Positions 53,733 through 62,469 of a DNA stretch of 64,000 bases are shown piece by piece; the first letter of the stretch is position 1, and each line of letters starts with the position of its first letter. A program made the translations under genes and the position numbers. Where the stretch lies: NCBI RefSeq assembly GCF_014805625.2, contig NW_023998459.1, forward strand, positions 2,992,596 through 3,056,595, written 5' to 3'. The stretch comes from Glossina fuscipes. Taxonomy: Eukaryota; Arthropoda; Insecta; Diptera; Glossinidae. Under the pieces are notes generated by a model that saw nothing but the letters and a program-made list of their open reading frames with translations, had not been told where the DNA came from and searched no databases.

Positions 53733-54790
53733 ATGGCCCCGGGGCCGCCTGGTAAAAACTCAAATATATTTCATCTATTAGCAGACGTATGCCCTCAAAG
53801 AAAAAAAATTAAAAATTCCAAATTTCCGGTGTTGCCAACCAGTAGCATCGTTCCTATCGACAAAAAATATTTTGTGATTTCTCAAACTGATCCCTCCATA
53901 ACAATTTCACAAATCAGCCAAAGTATATAGACTCTATATCGATTTTACGCGATGGGAATTTACTTGCCCTTGCTGGGAACCCGAGCGCAACCGAAAAGCT
54001 CATAAAGTCGAAATCATTAGCTAATTTATGTGCTATATCCGCTAAACTGCATGACACACTGAACTCGTTTAAAGGCGTAGCTTATGCCCCATGCTTCAAC
54101 CATGTGCCGGAAGATGAAATTGTGCGCGAAATGGACAGTCAAGGAGTGACTGAAGTTCACAAATTCACTAAATTAAATGACGACGGAAGAACCCTTTCTC
54201 CTACAGGAAGAATTATTTTGACTTCTGACCGCTATCGGCTATCGGCAACGGTTGATGTAGCTTGTACAAATGTAAAGTAGAACTCTACATTCCAAATCCC
54301 ATGAGGTATAAAAACTGCCACCGCCTGGGTCATACGGCAAAAAGATGCACCAGTCCATAATCCTGCGCTAACTGTGGTCTTCCCCCACATCCTGAAAACT
54401 GTACGCGTAGCTTTTGCTTAAATTGCAACGATCAACACTCAGCGTTAGACAAACAATGCACACATTTTTTACAAATGCGTGAAATTCTAAAAATCAAAAC
54501 AGAAATCTATAATAGCATGGGTGAAAAGCGACGCAAATACCGGGAAATTAATCCTTCTGGAACCCAAAGAATTAGCAAGAGCAATACCTACGCTGTTATC
54601 GCCTCGCAAATCGTGCTTAATAAGCCTTTAACTCCAACTCCGTCCTATGAAAAACCTGCTCTACCATCAACCAAAAATTACATTGTCAAATCAGTTCCAT
54701 TACCAATGTCCTCTGCTACTCCAGCAAAACAGGCCAAATTTCTCCTATATAAAGCGGATTGGATTAATTACTCCAAACAGGCCGAGTCAT
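53733..54790 (+). pseudogene. I-like LINE ORF1 (gag-like), frameshifted
   Basis: ATG at 53733 gives MAPGPPGKNSNIFHLLADVC up to a stop at 53928-53930. The same reading frame continues past it as DSISILRDGNLLALAGNPSA, LHDTLNSFKGVAYAPCF and EMDSQGVTEVHKFTKLNDDG, the region before the knuckles in I-factor ORF1. After a frameshift near 54270 come YKNCHRLGHTAKRC (the first Cys of this knuckle replaced by Tyr), an in-frame stop, CANCGLPPHPENC and CLNCNDQHSALDKQC. From 54475 the frame continues to about 54740 and then fuses to ORF2 sequence. With two stops and one shift it is not translatable as a whole. Confidence 0.75.
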
Positions 54791-55580
54791 TTCTGAATTC
54801 AAATTTAACGGGGACTGCAACCATAATGCTGCTATTATGACTAAATCGATTCGCAAGGCTGCTCATCTTTCTATTCCTCAATCCAACAGCTCTTTTAATC
54901 GAGCTAGGGTTCCTTGGTGGAACAACACGCTTTCGTTTTTGAGGAAAAATAAAATGGATCTATGGCACCGCTTTAAGAGATGTCCTGATCAGAATCACTT
55001 GTTATTATACAAAAAGGCCAATGCTCTATTCAGGAAGGAATTGAGGAAATCAAAGGCACTTAGTTTCGAACTTTTCTCGAGACGAATTCACAGAAATACA
55101 TCAATGAAAGTTGTCTGGAACAAAATCAACAGACTTAATGGGACTTCAAACCTGAACCAAATTTCTGCCATCTGCACTCCCAATGGAACTTTAACTGACG
55201 CAGATGAGATTTCTAATTACTTCGTACAAATGTGGTGCGCGTACTCCTCTGACAGCAACTTTTCCAGTGCTTTCATCGAACATAAAAGGAACTCCAATTA
55301 CTCTTTCAAATTGTACTGACAGATGTGCCATGTTCCTGGAAAATTGCATATCCACCTTAGAACTTATAAGTTGTCTCTCCAATTTGAAGGGTAAGACACC
55401 GAGCCTAGACCGCATCTCCTACCAAATGGTCAGTGCACTGTCTAATTCAAGTAAAAAGAAATTGCTGGACCTATATGATACGGTATTTTTCACTGACCAT
55501 ATACCCTACATGTGGAAACTGGCAACAGTTGTTCCAATTTCAAAGTCTAAAAATGTGTCCATCTTCTTGAGACCAAGAAA
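54740..55580 (+). pseudogene. I-like LINE ORF2, endonuclease-deleted 5' part
   Basis: ORF1 sequence (PAKQ) runs directly into KFLLYKADWINYSKQAESFL, which is the ORF2 segment that normally follows the endonuclease. The whole endonuclease domain is missing, although both ends of the element are present. A frame change near 54800 leads into ATG-containing frame 54837-55319 (KAAHLSIPQSNSSFNRARVP, WWNNTLSFLRKN), overlapping the previous stop as ATGA. Another shift near 55300 leads to KGKTPSLDRISYQMVSALSN and MWKLATVVPISKSKN (RT motif 1). The RPISL segment is then deleted near 55557-55565. Confidence 0.75.
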
Positions 55581-56040
55581 CTGATTACAAAGCAACAAGT
55601 TGGTTTCCAGCAGGATGGTGGGTGCATCGACGCTCTTTTACATATTGATTATTTTGCAGGCAAAGCTATTTCCGAATGGAATCATATAACAATTCTCTTA
55701 ATTGATTTCGAAAAAGCATTTGACAGAGTTGGTCTCCATGTTATTTTAAGACTCTTGAAATCGTGGAATGTTGGACCCAAATTCTTCAACTACATCAAAT
55801 CATTCATTTCGCATCGGCGGTTTAAAGTTAGAATTAACAATTATCTCTCTTATTCATTTCCGCAAGGATTTCCTCTTTCTGTCACGCTTTTCCAGATCGC
55901 TTCCAACGACAGTAGAAAAATTCTTTGCCGTGTACGGATAATGGTATATTGTCTCCACGCGGACGATGTGTACACTTTTACAAAATAAAAAGATAGCACG
56001 AAGGCAATCAACATCCTCGAATCTATTGGAGGAGAGATCT
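55565..56040 (+). pseudogene. I-like LINE reverse transcriptase core
   Basis: LETKKLITKQQVGFQQDGGC is followed by TILLIDFEKAFDRVGLHVIL (motif A, Asp retained). A second frame (55755-55988) holds RRFKVRINNYLSYSFPQGFP (motif B, with PQGFP for PQGSP) and VYCLHADDVYTFTK, where the YADD box has become HADD at 55956-55967. The aspartate pair is kept. The frame stops at 55988. The following AINILESIGGEIS fits the thumb region before the next stop. Confidence 0.75.
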
Positions 56041-56209
56041 CCGCATGAGCAAACTCGCCAGGGGCTAAAATTATCGTACAAAACTCAAAAAAAATGCAAA
56101 TTTGAAGAAAGATATACAGATATGCGATGCAGGGAATTTAATGATTTACCAACACTAAACGGGCATACGCTCCATATTCTCGGGCCCACTTTTTCCAACA
56201 AACATCGTT

Positions 56210-56640
56210 GAAAAGCACACTGTCTTCGGTTAAAAAATTTGATTTTAACAAGGGTGAATTTGAAACAGTACGTTGCTTGGAGAAGCCATGCTCATATTAA
56301 CATTATTGCTTATCTTACCAAAATGCTTGTGTTACGCAAGATTGACTATGCTTTAAAAGCCAAAATAGTCCCCAAGCTTCTTAATACAAACACATCAATT
56401 CTCGGTGATGACGTGAGAAAGATTATTATTGTGAAGAAAATTCCAAAGTCACCACCTGCAATTGACTATTGTTTGTACGTCGCAAAGGAATTGGACATTC
56501 CCTTAAAAATTTTCTGCTCTTTTGATGTTAACCCTCGATGAATTTTGAAAGAATGCTCTTTTGACATCTCGCTGTTTATGCACAAGAAAGAAGACACTCC
56601 AAATTACGTCTTCAGGAATCTAATAGCTGAAAAAACCTAA
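56210..56640 (+). pseudogene. I-like LINE ORF2 linker between RT and RNase H
   Basis: This corresponds to the 190-codon minus frame of the 14.3-14.9 kb copy. YVAWRSHAHINIIAYLTKML leads to RKIDYALKAKIVPKLLNTNT, with about 40 residues missing between DYAL and KAKIVP compared with that copy. A stop near 56539 interrupts NPR*ILKECSFDISLF, and the region ends with a stop at 56638-56640 before RNase H. Confidence 0.75.
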
Positions 56641-56643
56641 ATA

Positions 56644-57126
56644 TTGGAAAGTACTGGTTGGAATCTTTTATACACAGACGGCTCAAAATCTTTTGGCCTG
56701 CCTCCTGCTTGTGCCGTGGTAGATGCTACAGGACAGGTTCTTCTCAATCACACTTTTCACGAAAGTACCTCAACGTTCACAACCGTAGCCAGCGCTATCA
56801 TTCACGCTGCGAACCTTGCCCATAAGAGCAAACTCAAAACCGTCATTGTTACCGACAATTTGTCTGTATTACAAGCTTTTCGGAACCCTTCAACTTCGAG
56901 ATGGAGCACCATCAACAAATTAAGGAATATAATTACAACACCCGACGGAAAAATTAAAATGTTATGGGTACCAAGTCACATCGATTTATTGGGAAATGAG
57001 CAGGCTGATCGAGCAGCAAGGTATGCTGCTTCTGCTCCTCTATTTATGGATGATGTCATGGAAAAGTTGGAAAGATATATTGGGAGAAAACTTACAATAA
57101 CATCATCAACACTACTCTTCCATTAA
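56644..57126 (+). pseudogene. RNase H domain of the I-like LINE
   Basis: This frame is open for 160 codons: NLLYTDGSKSFGLPPACAVV (first catalytic Asp), FTTVASAIIHAANLA, TVIVTDNLSVLQAF (Asp) and LWVPSHIDLLGNEQADRAAR (final Asp in the N-E-Q-A-D helix). The glutamate expected in the T-x-E-A-x-A-I segment is absent here (TVASAII), whereas the sister copy at 14.1 kb keeps it (TEARAIL). RNase H would remove the RNA strand of the cDNA hybrid. With the Glu missing and the frame isolated by stops it is not expected to be active. Confidence 0.8.
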
Positions 57127-57139
57127 CCCTCAATTAATT

Positions 57140-57430
57140 CCACCTTTATATCCAACAAACGTTGAGAAAACCAAGATCCAAACATTTTCGAGAATTCGCC
57201 TTGGTCATACTATCGCAACTCACCAATGGATCTTGAAGAAGTCTTCCTCCCCAATTTGTGGACAAACTCTAACTATAAAGCACATTCTCTGCGACTGCCT
57301 TAAGTTTTCCTTGGCTAGAAGTATTGCATTTGGAGCGAGTAACTCTTTGGACACTCTAAAATCAGCTTCAGAACCGAATATCAATTCTATATATTACTTT
57401 ATTAATACTACTAAGCTCATTATCTAATGT
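57140..57430 (+). pseudogene. I-like ORF2 C-terminal zinc-like tail
   Basis: 57233-57427 reads KKSSSPICGQTLTIKHILCD then CLKFSLARS, the counterpart of the 13.5-13.75 kb tail. One of the two early Cys residues seen in that copy (ICNCG) is absent here (ICGQT). The stop TAA at 57425-57427 is followed by the 3' UTR and TAA-repeat tail. Confidence 0.7.
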
Positions 57431-57546
57431 ACATTTACTTATATTAGAGCCGATAGCCTGTACTACTAGTGCTCAATGTCTTTTTTTCTTTAGTCTAAGA
57501 ATTTATTTCATTAGTATAAAATTATAATAATAATAATAGTTTTTCA

Positions 57547-59135
57547 CTTTTTTACTATGCTAAAAAGAGGGTTGCTTCTCTGCCACGAGAAACTAATGCT
57601 GTTGTTTAGTACAAAGAAAAAAAAACAAAAGCAAAGGCACTTCCTTACGGCAATAATATTAATTAATATCCTGAAAAAAGGAAAGAAATGTGAGACTGTG
57701 GGAAGGAAAGGAGCAAAATAGCAAGAAAAAGGAGAGTGCGAGATGTGTCCGTTTAACGCAATGTCCAGTTTCATAACTAAGATAAATAAGTAGAAAGAGA
57801 ATCTAAAATAAGAAAAAAATTAAGTGTAATTTCGATGAAAATTCCTTGATTCTTTGTCAGTTTCCTAGTGGTCAATAACTTTAGAGGAACAATATATTGC
57901 CTCAAGAAAGTGTCACAGTTCTTTTGACAGTTATCAACTACAGTCGAACAGGCATCACTCGCTTTCTGTTGGAAACCTATATAACTGCAGTCATTACGTA
58001 CAAAAATGCCAGCAACAATGAGTAATAAGCTAATCGGAAACGAGATAACGAAAATTTTAAAAGCAAATCAAGTGCTATCTCCTTGCGAATAGTTTCAGGA
58101 AGTTGCAATAAAGTGGTGTTTAACATTTATTATGAACAGTGAACATTCTGAAAGGAATCTTCAATTTGCAATTCGAGATTAACAGGAAATCAATGAATTT
58201 TTGTCGGAACCAGTGAAAATATAAAGAAAACCCTTCACTCTAGTGAAAATTCTTATTCTGTAATGATGTAGTGATAAGAGAATTACCGCAATGCCTAATT
58301 AATTAACAATGATAATTTATAACAACAAAAAAAAGGGAAGTTATGTCGTAGAAGGAGTATATTTGGCAAAGGTAAAAAAAAAAATAATAATACATTGAAG
58401 AGCAAAGGAATTAAGGTACAAAAAAAAGGAGCAATCAGTTAACAATAGCGAATCACTAATTGCAAAGTAAAGTAAAAACAAAAAAAAACCACATGTGATT
58501 CTGTTAACCGCTTTTTTTTATTATTGCAAAATTGAATTTATTTCCTTAAAATTGCTCTGGTGACTATGTAAAAGTCGAGGTTTGCTTTCTTTTATCTATG
58601 TGCAATTCTGAGATTGGATTATATTGAGACTAACCCAAACGAAACAAATAAAGTGTTTTATTAAAGCCTTCCAAAAATCATCTATCAATTAACTTGAAAA
58701 CTGAAAGTTTGTATTGTGGTGAAATTGCCCATGAAGTGACGCGAGGAGTGCAAGAAGTGAAGTATTCCGAAGGATATAGTTTACTTAAGCTTAATTAAAG
58801 AATCGCCTTAGGAGGAAGGTTTGGAGGAGATTTAGAAAAAAAAAAAGCAGCAAAGCCATCTATTAGTCAACGTGGGGTGCAGCTTCGAGTACAGAGGTGT
58901 TGCACATACACCAGATCCAGCTCAGAGGACCTGGTACCACTTTGTTTCATCTTGTTTTGTGTTTTTTTTTTTTAACTAAAATGGTTGGCTAAGTAGGCAT
59001 ACTCCACCGCCGAGGAGCGTTATGGTGTGGTGCGTGCATGAGGGAGAGCAGGGAGACCTTCGACAGATACCGACGGACAAAGGACAGCCCAACGGACGAC
59101 GTACCGGACAGACATCATGAGATAAAGTACAGTAT
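57547..59135 (+). mobile_element. palindrome-bearing repeat family, plus copy, part 2
   Basis: A-rich sequence of about 1.4 kb without a supported ORF leads to GGCTAAGTAGGCATACTCC at 58990-59008 and then GACGGACAAAGGACAGCC and GTACCGGACAGACATCATGA. These match the reverse strand of 34.74-34.93 kb and the order seen at 30.54-30.78 kb. After removing the 4.1-kb LINE, the distance from the first palindrome to this block is about 2.0 kb, similar to the about 1.8 kb in the minus copy. A possible gag start (MPATMSNKLIGNEITKILKA, about 58006) is too short to call. Confidence 0.45.
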
Positions 59136-59139
59136 TACC

Positions 59140-59450
59140 TAGCATAAATAAAGACAATATATTGTTATGAAATTCGCTTTTATGAGATACAGTCCGTACC
59201 ACTAGATCGTAGATATTTTGATCAAGAGAAATACACTTCAAAGTTCTTTTTCTTTACAATTATATTTCTTTTAATGTAGGATTATTTACAAATTATTTTT
59301 GACAATACTTTCGACTGCTTAACTCAAATACTCTTTTTCTACTCTTTTTGTCTTTCACAAATATTCTATTTATATACATTTTTGCCATCCTATTACTAGC
59401 ACCTAATTTTATGACTTGATATTTAATTCGTTAACCTTCTTTTGTTGGTA
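59140..59450. other. no recognised gene
   Basis: AT-rich sequence; nothing supported. Confidence 0.5.
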
Positions 59451-59454
59451 ACCG

Positions 59455-59580
59455 TTTTCATCGGCATGCAGCTGCATGAGGCGCCTGCGAATGTGCACTC
59501 TGCTTTTACCTATCTGTTTTTCCACTAATCGCTTTCATCGATCTGCAACTGCATGACGCCTAGTGAATGTAAATTTGGTT
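59455..59580. repeat. two-copy tandem repeat (CATCGnnnTGCAnCTGCATG)
   Basis: CATCGGCATGCAGCTGCATG (59460-59479) and CATCGATCTGCAACTGCATG (59537-59556) head two related units, each ending in a GCGAATGT or GTGAATGT string; the period is about 77 bp. A related word lies at 4452-4470, so this may be part of a dispersed family. Confidence 0.6.
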
Positions 59581-59584
59581 GTAG

Positions 59585-61300
59585 AAAATGACTACATTTG
59601 GGATTTCCGTAACAATATGTATCTTTTTGTTTTTATTCTTCAGGCATTTATTTAATTCATTAATCCATCATTAAAGAAAAAAAATGTTTTTTTTTTTATG
59701 TTATAATGCGGCGCGGCGGGCAGGAGAAAAAAAGAAATGAGTATCACAAACCGCTCTACCGCGAGCGCGCATGTCGCATTTCACATGACAAATTATTAGC
59801 GAAAGTATATAGCGATTGCTCAATGTTCTTTTACCGTTGAGTATTGGATATATTTTCTTTTCGTGGTTTTGTAAAAATTAATTTCCGACGCAACGCACCT
59901 GTTATAAATACACAGACTTAAAAATTTTGTCGGCCTACACTAATGAATTAACTAATTCTAATCGGTTGGGGTTCAGTACAAAATCAGTCATCAAAATATA
60001 ACGATGACTATGTAATTACGTTAGTTGCCCGAGCAAAAATAAAAACCAAATAATTCTACAATGTTGCGAGAGGAAGAACTTATTTGTTGATTCCACTTTT
60101 GAAAAAAGATATGGTCTTGAATTATCCACCTATGGTTGCATTTAAAGCGAATTAAGGCGAAAAAGTCCTCGAGACTTTAATTCAAAATTTACGCATGTAT
60201 GGTTCTAAGGTAGGATATGTTCCTAGCCCGTGAACGCAATTTCAACATTCCGACATTTCGTTATAAACTTTTTTGTACAGGGTTTTGAAAAGAATTGGGG
60301 AAATTTGAAAATCGTACAAGCACTGAGCGTATTATATGAATTTCTAGGATTGTTTATTCCTCGTCGGGGAATTCTTTATAAAAAAAAGCTTGAGTCGAAG
60401 TTTTTGGAGTAGACAGTTGCCACAGGGTTGAATACAATCTTGTGGTGGTCAAAGGCCGCACTAATTTTCCGCTGTCTACTACATGTTTAACAGAAAAGCA
60501 CAAAATGGCAATACTTAATTTTTCTTTCCTTTTTTAGGAATCAAAAATTTATAGTAAACCAATTGTTCAGATTAACGAAATTACATTACTAAATCAACCT
60601 TCCATATAAAATAAATAGCATCTAAAAATTATCAAACCCTTTCATTCGACAAAATCGATGAGTTCATCAACACGTTAAAATATGGCAATTAAAATCAATT
60701 CAACAATGTCAACATAACTTTAATAAAGTTAATGTAATGTAATAATATTATTAATAAATATTAACTACACAATTAGCAAATAAGTTAACTGGCAAATAAC
60801 GCCAGTAACAATAAGCAGTTTGTAAAAATTCTATATTGAATTAACTTTCAAATAAACCTTTTAAAGAGAAAAATATAATAAATCTTTATTTTTAATATAA
60901 TCGAAGATCGATTATTTAATTCGCGCGTACTTTTTACTTTGTGTGTAGAAATTTTGTAATTCTTTTTTTATTTTATTCCTTTATACGGTTTTAAAGCCTA
61001 ATTAATTATAAAAGTGTTAAAAATTATTGAAATATGTTGAACTTTTGTGTTAATATCATTTTGAATTTTGCGATCAGCACTTAGTGCTCTCGTCAAATAG
61101 TGTCGTTGTTGCTTTTTGCATGCATATGTCTTGGTTTGCGGCGTCCACAGTTCCTCTCTTCGTTTGCAGTGTTTTTATTAGTGTGAAGTTTGCGTACTAA
61201 TTTAAGAGATTACTTTTGAGTAAGTGACAAACTTTTTTGTTTTTTCTTCCTTCACAAGCTCTATTTCGTCTGTTGCTCTCTTATATGGGGCGTGTATTTA
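59585..61300. other. no recognised gene; LINE 5' leader possible at the end
   Basis: A short GC-rich patch at 59707-59775 (GCGGCGCGGCGGGCAGG, and ACCGCTCTACCGCGAGCGCG) stands out, otherwise AT-rich. The last 200 bp (61080-61300, with CAGCACTTAGTGCTCTCGTC and GGCGTCCACAGTTCCTCTC) has higher GC and directly precedes a LINE ORF1 ATG, so it is probably that element's 5' untranslated leader. Confidence 0.45.
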
Positions 61301-61304
61301 CATC

Positions 61305-61935
61305 ATGTCAAACCAAAATATGCCCTAATTCTGATCGATTCATTACTTTGGCTTTGCGAACGTTATTGTCATTCGAAGTTTGCAGGTATTACTGGCCGTA
61401 CTGCAGACGCAGTCCTAGATCCTTCGAATCGATTACGTTGGTCATGTCCCAAGTATAGGAAGCGGGACATTGAACTGTATAAACTTTTCATGGAGACAAG
61501 GAATGGTTTTTCTGAATTAAGTAAAAATGTCGTGACATTCTGCGGAAAGCTCGAAAAAGTGAAAACAATGTTTGATGAGTGTCGCTATCTAGAGCATTTG
61601 CCTTCTCCTCCAGCTTATAAAAGAACAACTTGTAGTGCAGCGTGCGGTACGTCACATATGTTTTCGCCTAAATCTTGTACGTCGACTCATGTTGCTCGTC
61701 ACAATTCCTCTTCGTCTCCCTCGCAAACGATGAAACTTTTGAATCTACCATTGGCAAATCCGGTTAAGGTTTCGAGAGTTCCATCTTTGCCTACAAAGCC
61801 CATTAGCATTTCTTCTGTAACAAACTCAGCTGGTAATACAGAGGTTACAAATAACGCTCCTCCTGTCAGCTATTCTTAGGTGGCAAGAGCATCTTCTGAA
61901 ACTCAGACTGCCCTGCCTATATCTCCAAAGAATAT
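61305..61935 (+). pseudogene. LINE ORF1 with degraded PHD-like zinc finger
   Basis: ATG at 61305 (MSNQNMP then stop) is the probable original start; a shifted frame carries the body, open to 61879. It reads CERYCHSKFAGITGRTADAV and LRWSCPKYRKRD, the pattern of the PHD-like finger (C-x2-C...H-x2-C-x-G-I...W-x-C-x2-C) found at the N-terminus of CR1-like ORF1 proteins, with several ligands lost. A coiled-coil-like stretch follows (ETRNGFSELSKNVVTFCGKL), then a Ser/Pro-rich tail. After the stop at 61877-61879 the frame resumes (VARASSETQTALPISPKNID). Only ORF1 is present; the element ends abruptly against the phosphotransferase fragment. A host PHD protein is the less likely alternative. Confidence 0.55.
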
Positions 61936-61949
61936 TGATAAAAATAAAT

Positions 61950-62386
61950 ACGCCTTTTCCCCGAGCTGTGTTTCCATTTTTACCGCATACTTCAGTTTTT
62001 ATCACTTTGGCATAGCGTACAGTTAATAAAATATCAATGCCAAAAGCAAAATAGAGAGGCGTAGAGCGTACTTCATTCGCAAGATATCTTAGCTTCGTTA
62101 ACAAGAACTCCGAACCAAAAACGGCTAATATTAAATGTATACCAATGGCCCTTAATTGAGCTTCAGTTGCAATCAATTTTTCTAAAACGTAACGTGTCAG
62201 AAACATAAGTTTGCCAATGGACATAATCAAACAACCAAATAGCATACAAATAGGGTAAAGCCCTAATTGGTGGGTTATGCAGGCCAATAAAGCAATAAAC
62301 ACAGTGATTATGGAATAGCAACCATGATCGAAAAGCTCACCTAACGAAGACGTCTTTGTTAGTCGGGCTTCTTTTCCGCCTACTGA
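61950..62386 (-). pseudogene. choline/ethanolamine phosphotransferase gene fragment
   Basis: The minus strand encodes LGELFDHGCYSIITVFIALL, a run of hydrophobic membrane-segment sequence, TEAQLRAIGIHLILAVFG and EVCGKNGNTARGKGV. These match, in order, the LGELFDHGCDS, TEAQ/TEVQ and GGVGKNGSTxAGTSV landmarks of eukaryotic CEPT-type CDP-alcohol phosphotransferases, which make phosphatidylcholine and phosphatidylethanolamine from diacylglycerol in the ER/Golgi membrane. The catalytic signature D-G-x2-A-R-x8-G-x3-D-x3-D is broken: the first Asp reads Gly (GGKEAR), the last reads Tyr (DHGCYS), and the x8 spacer is one residue short. About 145 codons without stop, no flanking exons on either side. 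It is a dead captured or duplicated piece. A diverged functional exon is possible but unlikely. Confidence 0.75.
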
Positions 62387-62469
62387 CCTTGATAAACAAA
62401 GCACAGGAGAAAAGTCCATCGCGGGAGAGGAGCTATTCCGCCTGGGACTTGATCTAGCCAAGCGTGCAA

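Larger units (their letters stand above)
53410..57546 (+). mobile_element. full-ended I-like LINE with 9-bp target duplication
   Basis: AGTTTTTCA occurs at 53410-53418 and 57538-57546, immediately outside an element running 53419-57537. Its 3' end is a TAATAATAATAA tail, as in I-factor-like LINEs, and the 5' end includes an untranslated leader of about 310 bp before the ORF1 ATG at 53733. Order: leader, ORF1 with zinc knuckles, a fusion into the region behind the missing endonuclease, RT, RNase H, zinc-like tail, 3' UTR. The length of 4.1 kb is short for the group because of internal deletions. It belongs to the same family as the 13.4-15.0 kb copy. It seems to sit inside a palindrome-family copy. 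Confidence 0.85.

Noticed and set aside
61950..62386. A functional phosphotransferase exon
   Set aside because: Two of the three signature aspartates are changed and the motif spacing is short by one; no further exons are visible on either side.
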